Shown in pieces: positions 1 to 5,444 of a stretch of 6,771 nucleotides of DNA. The translations under genes and the position numbers were made by a program. The stretch comes from Mageeibacillus sp. UBA1046 (GTDB lineage: Bacteria > Bacillota > Clostridia > Saccharofermentanales > DTU023): contig DCDV01000004.1 of NCBI GenBank assembly GCA_002316595.1, positions 26,897 to 33,667 of the forward strand, written 5' to 3'. The notes under the pieces are model-generated. The model saw nothing but the letters and a program-made list of their open reading frames with translations, was not told the origin of the DNA and did no database searches. The first letter of the stretch is position 1, and each line of letters opens with the position of its first letter.

Positions 1-72
1 ACTGATATGCGTCAGGAGTTTGCCCTCTGAGCCGATACCCCAGCGACGATCACAGGCTACGATAATCTTCAT
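1..72 (-). CDS. folA: Dihydrofolate reductase, N-terminal fragment (gene continues past position 1)
   Basis: Reading the minus strand from the ATG at 72-70 gives 24 residues, beginning MKIIVACDRRWGIG and ending at the window edge. This is the first beta strand and Met20-loop region of dihydrofolate reductase: the hydrophobic strand IIVA, then the W-G-I-G motif, then a G-K-L stretch equivalent to the family's 'GKLPWHIP'. The enzyme reduces dihydrofolate to tetrahydrofolate with NADPH in the cytoplasm, regenerating the cofactor that ThyA oxidises. The start is supported by a purine-rich ribosome site AGAGGTGG (positions 83-76, minus strand) three bases upstream. It lies downstream of thyA on the same strand, the common thyA-folA pairing. 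In place of the usual Pro after GKL there is Leu-Thr. Too little is present to judge whether the gene is intact. Confidence 0.85.
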   Translation of the reverse strand, partial: MKIIVACDRRWGIGSEGKLLTHIS

Positions 73-289
73 ATTCCACCTCTATCAAATTGATTCCGTT
101 TCAGGACTATCCTGGAGGTATTTTACTTCTAAAGAACCGCCCTCAATGAAATTGTTCCTCAACAAGACTATCTCGCTCATATCTGTCGTGCTGTCTAAAT
201 ATCTCGTTCATATAACGGTCTGTCTAAACTAACATTCATACTGCCGGACCGGCTAAAATATCTCGCTCATGTCTGCCGGTCTCTCCAAT
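73..289. other. thyA-folA intergenic region, no gene
   Basis: These 217 bases separate two genes that probably share a transcript read on the minus strand. The right half is the repeat array at 166-282. The left half, next to folA, holds only the folA ribosome site (76-83) and a short inverted repeat CAGGA-CTA-TCCTG (102-114). That repeat is too short and lacks a T-run, so it is not convincing as a terminator. Short ATG-initiated frames of a few codons occur on the minus strand inside the repeats, but they have no ribosome site and end quickly. I see no clear separate promoter for folA. Confidence 0.6.
166..282 (-). repeat. Degenerate tandem repeat array, four units of 28-31 bases
   Basis: Read on the minus strand, four consecutive units occupy 282-255, 254-226, 225-197 and 196-166. 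Each starts with AGAC or AGCC, has a GC-rich first third, and then carries a core like ATGAGCGAGATATTT. On the plus strand the core reads TATCTCGCTCAT at 169-180 and 259-270, TATCTCGTTCAT at 200-211, and a diverged copy ending ATTCAT near 233-238. The second unit also contains the odd palindrome GCCGGACCGGC (243-253). Unit length drifts between 28 and 31 and stops occur in the reading frames, so the array is not coding. The function is unknown: it could be a decaying minisatellite, a protein-binding array or an mRNA element between thyA and folA. Confidence 0.7.
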
Positions 290-1120
290 TTATTCCGCAA
301 CCGGAAAAGCACCGATTTTTTCACCGTGCTGATAATTTTCGACTTCAAAGCTGTCAATCGTGAAGTCGTAGAAATCTTTGACATCAGGATCAATTCTAAA
401 AGTTGGTGCAGGGAATGCCTGCCTGCTGATCAGATCCTCAATCGTCTCGATGTGACGGTCGTAAATATGAGCGTCTGCGATAACATGAATAAATTCACCA
501 GGCTGTAAATCTGATACCTGAGCGAACATCATCAGTAAAGCCGAATACTGTACGACATTCCAGTTGTTGGCTGCCAGCATGTCTTGCGATCTTTGGTTCA
601 AAATTGCATTAAGTCTGCCGTTTTCTACATTGAAAGTCATGCTCCAGGCGCAGGGGTAAAGCGCCATGTCCTGCAGGTCAGAAAAATTATACAAGCTGGT
701 CAGCATGCGGCGGCTGGCAGGAGTATTGCGAAGCTCCCAGAGGATGCGGTCAACCTGATCGAATTCGCCCTCCGGGTAAATATGCTTTTGCGCCAATTGA
801 TAACCGTAAGCCTTGCCGATCGTGCCGTCAGCCATCTGCCACTGATCCCAGATCTTGCTGCCCAGCTCAACAATCACATTGGATTTTTTCTGCCAGATCC
901 AAAGAATCTCTTTCAGGGCAGCTCGCCAGTTGATCGGGCGCAAGGTCAGGAGGGGGAACTCGCTGCTCAGGTCATAGCGGTTGATCAGGCCGAATTTCTT
1001 TATTGTGTAGGCAGGCGACCCGTCTTGCCAGCGCGGCCTGATAGTCTCACCAACATTGCTTTCACCTGAAGATAAAATCAGATTGCAGTTGTCAATAAAT
1101 ATCCTGTCGGCACTACTCAT
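290..1120 (-). CDS. thyA: Thymidylate synthase, ThyA type
   Basis: This 276-residue cytoplasmic enzyme methylates dUMP to dTMP with 5,10-methylenetetrahydrofolate, producing dihydrofolate. The catalytic cysteine is C157 in the motif L-Y-P-C. The paired arginines R137-R138 (SRR) and R177-S178 in QRS-x-D180 fit the dUMP phosphate site, N188 sits in WNVVQY, and H218/Y220 lie in DAHIYDRH. The blocks LWIWQKKSN, IWDQW..DGTIG and the C-terminal DFYDFTID match the Bacillus subtilis ThyA/phage phi3T branch rather than the E. coli branch. The length is normal for that branch (about 279). The start has a strong site GGGAGGA (1131-1125) four bases upstream. The usual Gly of the L-G-x-P-F-N segment is replaced: here it reads A-A-N-N-W-N. 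It is transcribed away from yajC and is followed by folA, which recycles its dihydrofolate product. Confidence 0.96.
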   Translation of the reverse strand: MSSADRIFIDNCNLILSSGESNVGETIRPRWQDGSPAYTIKKFGLINRYDLSSEFPLLTLRPINWRAALKEILWIWQKKSNVIVELGSKIWDQWQMADGTIGKAYGYQLAQKHIYPEGEFDQVDRILWELRNTPASRRMLTSLYNFSDLQDMALYPCAWSMTFNVENGRLNAILNQRSQDMLAANNWNVVQYSALLMMFAQVSDLQPGEFIHVIADAHIYDRHIETIEDLISRQAFPAPTFRIDPDVKDFYDFTIDSFEVENYQHGEKIGAFPVAE

Positions 1121-1144
1121 AAAATCCTCCCGCTCCTATAACCC

Positions 1145-1174
1145 TTTACAGCTTTTTCCATTTAATGATATGAT
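1145..1174 (+). promoter_or_regulatory. Sigma-70/SigA-type promoter for yajC-scfA-scfB
   Basis: A -35 box TTTACA (1145-1150) and a -10 box TATGAT (1169-1174) are separated by 18 bases. The -10 is preceded by TGA, giving an extended -10 (TGnTATGAT). Transcription would start near 1180, leaving a leader of about 26 bases with the GGAGGG ribosome site (1195-1200) before yajC. The promoter lies in the 86-base divergent gap with thyA. No equally clear promoter for thyA was found there. This call rests on pattern only. Confidence 0.65.
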
Positions 1175-1206
1175 TGGCACATTGAATTTATACTGGAGGG
1201 TATAAG

Positions 1207-1587
1207 ATGACTTTTAGTTTACATTATAGTGTACTTCAAAGCCAAGGGGACACTGGCAGCATTTTGGGTATGCTTGCACCATTTGCTTTACTTTTCGTAG
1301 TGATGTATTTCCTGATGATCCGTCCGCAGAAAAAGAAGGAAAAAGCATTGAAAGAGCAGCTCTCGAGAATGAGAGTCGGAGATAAAGTCATGACTATTGG
1401 CGGTATTGTTGGCAGGATTGCCAGTATGACCGAAGACGAGGTTACTATTTACACCAGCGTGGCCAACACCATGATGACCTTCAAGAAAAACGCAATTTCA
1501 ACAGCGAACCAGCCTGCGTCTGAAACATCAAGTGAGCCGGAGCTGCCGGATAATACCGAAGACAGTGATGAAGAAGCTGACGAATAA
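1207..1587 (+). CDS. yajC: Preprotein translocase accessory subunit YajC
   Basis: This is a 126-residue inner-membrane protein associated with the Sec translocon (the SecDF-YajC subcomplex). It has a short N-terminal segment, one transmembrane helix at about residues 18-38 (from GSILGMLAPF to YFLMI), then the hallmark R-P-Q-K-K-K-E-K (39-46) on the cytoplasmic side. A small soluble domain contains VGDKVMTIGGIVG (57-69), the strongest family motif. The tail after about residue 104 is acidic and low-complexity (Glu/Asp/Ser/Pro), longer than in minimal homologues. The ATG has GGAGGG six bases upstream. It is the first gene of a likely operon with scfA and scfB, 41 bases before scfA. That neighbourhood is usual in Clostridia, although tgt upstream and secD/secF downstream, often seen there, are absent from this window. 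Confidence 0.95.
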   Translation: MTFSLHYSVLQSQGDTGSILGMLAPFALLFVVMYFLMIRPQKKKEKALKEQLSRMRVGDKVMTIGGIVGRIASMTEDEVTIYTSVANTMMTFKKNAISTANQPASETSSEPELPDNTEDSDEEADE

Positions 1588-1628
1588 TATTTAAAATCAG
1601 AGTGTCTAGCTAAGAAAACAGGTTAATT

Positions 1629-1778
1629 ATGAAATTTATAAAAACTATACAAAAGAAAAATGTTTTGTCTCAGAAGGAAGGGAAGGCCTGCGGCGAATGT
1701 CAGACATCATGCCAGTCAGCCTGTAAGACTTCCTGCACTGTGGCTAATCAACCTTGTGAGAAACGAGATCGCGATTGA
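1629..1778 (+). CDS. scfA: SCIFF ranthipeptide precursor (six-cysteine peptide)
   Basis: A 49-codon gene for a ribosomally made, post-translationally modified peptide of the SCIFF family ('six cysteines in forty-five'). The leader (residues 1-20) begins MKFIKTIQKKNV. The core has Cys at 21, 24, 28, 32, 36 and 43 in the near-invariant pattern C-GE-C-QTS-C-QSA-C-KTS-C-TVANQP-C. In this family the partner radical SAM enzyme installs a Cys-to-Thr thioether; T37 and T34 are the candidate acceptors here, with C32 the likely donor by analogy to the Clostridium thermocellum peptide (from memory). The tail EKRDRD is more charged than is usual. The ATG is preceded by a modest AGG (1620-1622) six bases upstream. 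Its stop TGA overlaps the TTG start of the maturase. The biological role is not settled; a signalling role has been proposed in some clostridia. Confidence 0.95.
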   Translation: MKFIKTIQKKNVLSQKEGKACGECQTSCQSACKTSCTVANQPCEKRDRD

Positions 1779-3151
1779 CCCACACTTTCCGATTTAGAGG
1801 CGAATACTTTGCTTATGACAGCGAAAGCGGCGCACTGCATCAACTTGATGAAGCCGCTTTTTCTCTTGTGCGCGCCTATCAGAAAAACAATAGGTCCAGA
1901 CCGCAAAATCCTGGCCTTTACGCACCTGATCTCGATGCAGCAAATGTAGAACTGCTTTGCCTTGAAATTGAAACATTGATTTCTAATGATGAATTATTTT
2001 GCGAAGGCGCAGATATAAGTACGGAGCAATTATATCCGGATGGCATTGTTCTCAAGGCCATGTGCCTGAACATCTGTCACACCTGCGATTTGCGCTGCAG
2101 ATATTGCTTTGCCTCTAGCGGAACCTATGGTGACAGCAAGGGAAGCCTGATGAGTTTTGCTACTGGCAAAAAAGCTGTAGACTTCCTCATTAAATCCTCC
2201 GGGTCTAGAAAAAATCTGGATATTGATTTCTTCGGCGGCGAACCCCTGCTTAACTGGGACGTTGTAAAACAGCTGACAGAATACTGCCGTCAACAGGGCC
2301 TTATCCATGACAAGAATATTCGCCTGACCATTACGACCAATGCTACTCATCTGACCAAGGAGAAAATGGAGTATTTAAACAACAATTTTAAGAATGTTGT
2401 TTTATCCCTTGACGGCAGACCGGAAGTTAACGACAGAATGCGATTGAACTCCAAGGGAGAAGGCACATATGCTGATATCGCTCCAAAAATTGCGCAATTC
2501 GTGCAATTGCGAGGGGAACGCGAATACTATCTGCGCGGCACCTTCACAAAATACAATTTAGACTTCACTGAAGACGCTCTGCACTTGGCTGAATTCGGAA
2601 AAAACATTTCTCTGGAGCCCGTGCTGTCTGATTCAAGCTGCGACTATGGCATCACTTTGTCTGATCTGCCGAGAATTGAAGAAGAGTATGAGAGGCTGGC
2701 AGTATCCTTGAATGAATCAGAGAAAAATGGCAGTGATATCAATTTCTTTCATTTTTCTTTGGATCTTGAAGGCGGTCCTTGTCTGTTCAAAAGACTTAAG
2801 GGCTGCGGGACCGGATTAGAGTATTGTGCAGTTGCGCCAAGCGGTGAGATCTATCCTTGCCATCAGCTTGTAGGAGAAGATGAATATTTGCTCGGATCGG
2901 TAAATGATAACAATGTCAATTTAAGCCGTTCTGTCCAGAACAAGTTTAAGAGATTCCTCTTATCCGATCAGGAGCCCTGCCGGAATTGTTGGGCTCGTTA
3001 CCATTGCGGCGGAGGCTGCGCAGCCGATATTTTACATGTTAATGACAGTTTGAGCGGAGTCAACGAAATTAGCTGCCGTCTTTTAAAGAAGAGATTGGAA
3101 TGCGCCTTATGGCTGGCAGCTCAGCGTAAAGCCAGATCAGCTGCAAACTAG
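1775..3151 (+). CDS. scfB: SCIFF peptide maturase, radical SAM/SPASM thioether-forming enzyme
   Basis: A 458-residue enzyme that uses S-adenosylmethionine and iron-sulfur clusters to cross-link cysteine to threonine in the SCIFF peptide encoded just upstream. Residues 1-90 form the N-terminal peptide-recognition region, with the family-typical opening THTFRF and SGALHQLD. The radical SAM cluster motif C-DLR-C-RY-C is at C104, C108 and C111, followed by GGEP at 154-157. The C-terminal SPASM domain supplies cysteines for auxiliary clusters: C344, C351, C362, C402, C405, C411, C415 and C434. The length fits the family. The start is TTG at 1775: the frame is closed by a TGA at 1757-1759, no ATG/GTG lies between, and the homologous N-terminus begins here. 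The TTG shares four bases with the peptide stop, suggesting translational coupling with lower enzyme than peptide output. No strong ribosome site is visible. Confidence 0.96.
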   Translation: MTHTFRFRGEYFAYDSESGALHQLDEAAFSLVRAYQKNNRSRPQNPGLYAPDLDAANVELLCLEIETLISNDELFCEGADISTEQLYPDGIVLKAMCLNICHTCDLRCRYCFASSGTYGDSKGSLMSFATGKKAVDFLIKSSGSRKNLDIDFFGGEPLLNWDVVKQLTEYCRQQGLIHDKNIRLTITTNATHLTKEKMEYLNNNFKNVVLSLDGRPEVNDRMRLNSKGEGTYADIAPKIAQFVQLRGEREYYLRGTFTKYNLDFTEDALHLAEFGKNISLEPVLSDSSCDYGITLSDLPRIEEEYERLAVSLNESEKNGSDINFFHFSLDLEGGPCLFKRLKGCGTGLEYCAVAPSGEIYPCHQLVGEDEYLLGSVNDNNVNLSRSVQNKFKRFLLSDQEPCRNCWARYHCGGGCAADILHVNDSLSGVNEISCRLLKKRLECALWLAAQRKARSAAN

Positions 3152-3332
3152 CCCTGCTATAACAATACATGCGGACCAGCCTGACAACACGTACTGATTA
3201 GCCCGACTGCACATGCGGACCAGTCCGACTATACCTACGGATTAGCCCAATAACACATGTAAACAAGCCCCGACTATACATAGGGATTGGCGTGACTACA
3301 CATGCAGACTGGCCTGACTACAATTTTTGCCT
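3150..3332 (+). repeat. Eight degenerate 22-bp tandem repeats
   Basis: Units begin at 3150, 3178, 3200, 3222, 3244, 3266, 3289 and 3311. Five are exactly 22 bases, one is 23 (an extra C), the first carries about six extra bases, and the last is diverged in its second half. The consensus is AGCCCGACTAC (positions 1-11) followed by ACATGCGGATT (12-22). Position 2 (G) is invariant; positions 1, 3 and 4 and the GACTA at 6-10 are best kept. Unit ends alternate between GGACC (first, third) and GGATT or GATT (second, fourth, sixth), suggesting a 44-bp higher-order unit. The array begins on the stop codon of scfB and ends about 57 bases before the dnaG -10 box. A period of 22 is not a multiple of three, so it is not coding. 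There are no spacers, so it is not CRISPR. The function is unknown. Confidence 0.85.
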
Positions 3333-3469
3333 GATACAAATCGCATCTCATTGAAATTCATGCTCCGTTTTTTTCATAAAGAAAATATTATAATGAGGTC
3401 CAAAACCCAAAAGAGGGAAAAGTCCTAACCTTAACGAATCTATTAAGTAGCTACATTTATAGATGGCAG
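3152..3469. other. scfB-dnaG intergenic region (318 bases), no gene
   Basis: The left 60% is the 22-bp repeat array. From 3333 to 3365 I see nothing distinctive except a TTGAAA (3351-3356), badly spaced for the TATAAT downstream. A candidate dnaG promoter follows (3366-3394), then a leader of about 70 bases that is A-rich and contains no recognisable riboswitch. An 11-codon frame starting at 3393 overlaps the -10 box and is not credible. No G+C-rich hairpin followed by a T-run was found, so no intrinsic terminator for the yajC operon can be called and read-through into dnaG remains possible. Confidence 0.6.
3366..3394 (+). promoter_or_regulatory. Candidate promoter for dnaG (perfect -10, weak -35)
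   Basis: A perfect TATAAT lies at 3389-3394, embedded in TATTATAAT. At the correct distance the -35 region (3366-3371, CGTTTT) matches poorly, but it sits in a T-tract that could aid polymerase binding. An alternative is TTGAAA (3351-3356) with CATAAA (3375-3380) at 18 bases. Transcription would start near 3401 and give a leader of about 70-80 bases for dnaG, and probably also for rpoD. Confidence 0.5.
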
Positions 3470-3473
3470 GTGA
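3468..3473 (+). promoter_or_regulatory. Shine-Dalgarno AGGTGA that bears on the dnaG start
   Basis: AGGTGA is a good match to the anti-Shine-Dalgarno end of 16S rRNA. It overlaps the GTG at 3470, so it cannot serve that codon. It sits eight bases before the in-frame TTG at 3482, where it could act normally. No other good site lies upstream of the GTG; only a GGCAGG touches it. This favours the TTG start, though both remain possible. Confidence 0.5.
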
Positions 3474-5305
3474 AAAAGTTCTTGGCAGGTTTGATTCCGG
3501 AAAATATTATCAATGAAGTTTTGGCCAGAACCGATATTGTCGAACTGGTTTCTTCATATGTGCCTTTGGACAAAAAAAGTGCAGCTAATCTATTTGGTCT
3601 CTGTCCCTTCCATGAAGAAGATACACCTTCATTCAGCGTAGCTCCCCGGAAACAAATCTTCTATTGTTTTGGCTGCCATAAAGGCGGCAATGCGATTAAA
3701 TTCATCCAGGAAATCGAGCATTTATCCTTCCCGGAAGCTGTCCGCTTGCTGGCAAAGCGCGTTAATGTGGACATACCCGAGACAGATGACCCGCAAATGC
3801 TGGAAATGATCAAATTGCGAAAGAGGCTGCTCGCAGTTATGCTGGATGCGGCCAGATTTTACCATCTGAAACTGCTCGATGAAGAAGGATTGAAAGCAAG
3901 ATCTTATCTCAAAGGAAGGGCAGTCAGTAAAGGAATCGCACAAAGATTTGGACTTGGCTATGCTCCTGCTGCCTGGGATAAATTATGCCGGCACTTGCAA
4001 TCGAAAGGATATAGTCAGGATGAGCTGCTAAAAGCAGGTCTGGCAACCCGCAGCAGACAAAATACATTAATTGACTTTTTCCGCAACAGAGTCATATTCC
4101 CGGTCTTTGACCGGCAGGGAAATCTGCTCGCTTTTGGCGGAAGAGCGTTGGAAGACTCGGGGCCAAAATTTTTGAACACTAACGACACTGCTATTTATCA
4201 CAAAGGCAAACACCTGTACGGTCTCAACTTTGCCAAGAAGAGCAAGTCAGACAAGATAATAATTGTTGAAGGGTATTTTGATGTTATCCGCCTTTATCTG
4301 GCCGGGATAGACTATGCTGTAGCAACATTAGGAACAGCTCTGACATCATCGCAGGCCAATTTGCTTAAGCAGCAGTCAAACAATGTGATTACTTGCTTTG
4401 ACGCTGACAGCGCCGGCCGCAAGGCAACGCTAAAATCGGCTCGCATACTGGAAAAAATCGGAGTAAATGTTCAAGTCTTGTTAATACCAGAAAATAAAGA
4501 TCCGGACGATTATATAAGAGAATATGGAGCCAATCGTTTTTCGGCTCTCTTAAATGAGATCATGGAGCCGCTTGAATTTGAACTGGAGATGATTCGTCAG
4601 GACTCACTTGCGGAAGATGGCAGTCTTCAGATTTCTGCTTACCAGAACGCGGCTGCCAGTCTCCTGGCAAAAGAAAAAAATGCCATACTGCGTGAGTTAT
4701 ATGCGGCAAAGGTCGCTGAAGAAATCGGCACTACTACTGGTGCAGTTCTGGCGGAGATTGCCAGAAGACAAAATTCTCCAAAGGAGAATCAATCTGACTT
4801 TTTGACCGGAGATATTCCTCCTCGGTCCAGGATCCGTTCACAGTCTCCGGAGTCAATCAAGTCAGATGAGATTCAGATGATTCTGTTAATAAGCGAATAC
4901 AGCGATATGCTCTCTGAGTTCGATTTTACTATCGAGCCTGATGATTTTGAGGATGGACCGCTGAGAGATATTGCCGAAAAGGTGTTAAGCCGCGGACAAA
5001 ACGAAAGTTTTACAGCTGCTAATCTGCCGGCAATAGTGGAAGAAATAAGTGATGGCAATGAATCCCTTATGCGCTCCATCATGGAAGCCAGCATAAATAC
5101 TGCCGAACTTAATAATCCGATGCAAAGAAAAGAGGCTATCCGGAGACTTTTTCATAAATTACGCTCTGAGCGCTTTGTCAGAGAGGCTCAAGAGCTGTTG
5201 GAAATGGCTAAGGCCAGCGATGACCCCCAATTAAAGGCTGAATATTTGGAAAAATATAAAGAGAAACAGTCTGAAGGAATCAGATGGAAACAAAATATTT
5301 ATTAG
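3470..5305 (+). CDS. dnaG: DNA primase DnaG
   Basis: This protein of up to 611 residues synthesises RNA primers at the replication fork with the DnaB-type helicase. The N-terminal CHC2 zinc finger is complete: C45, H48, C66 and C69 (CPFHEEDTPSF, YCFGCHKGG). The core polymerase domain includes RFGLGYAP (159-166), FRNRVIFPVFD (204-214) and GGRAL (223-227). The TOPRIM metal site shows E267 in VEGYFDV with D271, then D311/D313 in CFDADSAG, and D345/D347 in DPDDYI. EGYFD replaces the commoner EGYMD. Residues 440 onward are the poorly conserved helicase-binding domain, with a hydrophilic linker around 432-463. The GTG at 3470 is the longest start; TTG at 3482 (dropping four residues, giving M-A-G-L-I-P-E) has the better-placed AGGTGA site and matches the usual DnaG beginning. 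It is followed by rpoD, the classic Gram-positive dnaG-rpoD order. Confidence 0.96.
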   Translation: MKKFLAGLIPENIINEVLARTDIVELVSSYVPLDKKSAANLFGLCPFHEEDTPSFSVAPRKQIFYCFGCHKGGNAIKFIQEIEHLSFPEAVRLLAKRVNVDIPETDDPQMLEMIKLRKRLLAVMLDAARFYHLKLLDEEGLKARSYLKGRAVSKGIAQRFGLGYAPAAWDKLCRHLQSKGYSQDELLKAGLATRSRQNTLIDFFRNRVIFPVFDRQGNLLAFGGRALEDSGPKFLNTNDTAIYHKGKHLYGLNFAKKSKSDKIIIVEGYFDVIRLYLAGIDYAVATLGTALTSSQANLLKQQSNNVITCFDADSAGRKATLKSARILEKIGVNVQVLLIPENKDPDDYIREYGANRFSALLNEIMEPLEFELEMIRQDSLAEDGSLQISAYQNAAASLLAKEKNAILRELYAAKVAEEIGTTTGAVLAEIARRQNSPKENQSDFLTGDIPPRSRIRSQSPESIKSDEIQMILLISEYSDMLSEFDFTIEPDDFEDGPLRDIAEKVLSRGQNESFTAANLPAIVEEISDGNESLMRSIMEASINTAELNNPMQRKEAIRRLFHKLRSERFVREAQELLEMAKASDDPQLKAEYLEKYKEKQSEGIRWKQNIY

Positions 5306-5408
5306 CAGCGTGCTATCTTTCAAGCAAGATTATGAAAGTAACAGATGATATTTCAACACGAGTTCAGACCAAACCAAAAATCTGTATTGATCTTACACAC
5401 AGCAAAAT

Positions 5409-5433
5409 TTGAGTTAAAAATAATTGAGTTAAA
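5409..5433 (+). repeat. Short direct repeat TTGAGTTAAA upstream of rpoD
   Basis: TTGAGTTAAA occurs at 5409-5418 and again at 5424-5433, fifteen bases apart. The second copy runs into the rpoD Shine-Dalgarno AGGAG (5433-5437). The rest of the 139-base dnaG-rpoD gap (5306-5444) shows no convincing promoter, hairpin or terminator. A TTGATC at 5387-5392 lacks a good partner -10. Co-transcription with dnaG is therefore likely. The repeat may be chance in A/T-rich sequence. Confidence 0.4.
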
Positions 5434-5444
5434 GGAGAAATAAT

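Noticed and set aside
101..115. Inverted repeat CAGGA-CTA-TCCTG as a terminator or attenuator before folA.
   Set aside because: Only five base pairs with a three-base loop and no T-run on the minus strand. It may be chance.
169..282. Minus-strand mini-ORFs in the repeat array, each reading something like R-x-E-R-D-I.
   Set aside because: They change frame from unit to unit, end within a few codons, and lack ribosome sites.
584..1069. 161-codon open frame on the plus strand opposite thyA.
   Set aside because: It is the antisense shadow of a clearly conserved thymidylate synthase; no ribosome site or recognisable family.
1587..1615. Possible hairpin terminator between yajC and scfA.
   Set aside because: The pairing (CTGA with TCAG around an A/T-rich loop) is too weak and has no T-run. 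The 41-base gap fits an operon.
3150..3332. Considered as a CRISPR array.
   Set aside because: The units abut with no unique spacers, the copies are too diverged, and there are no cas genes nearby.
3393..3428. Possible 11-codon leader peptide before dnaG (ATG at 3393).
   Set aside because: The ATG lies within the predicted -10 box and upstream of the likely transcript start, with no ribosome site.
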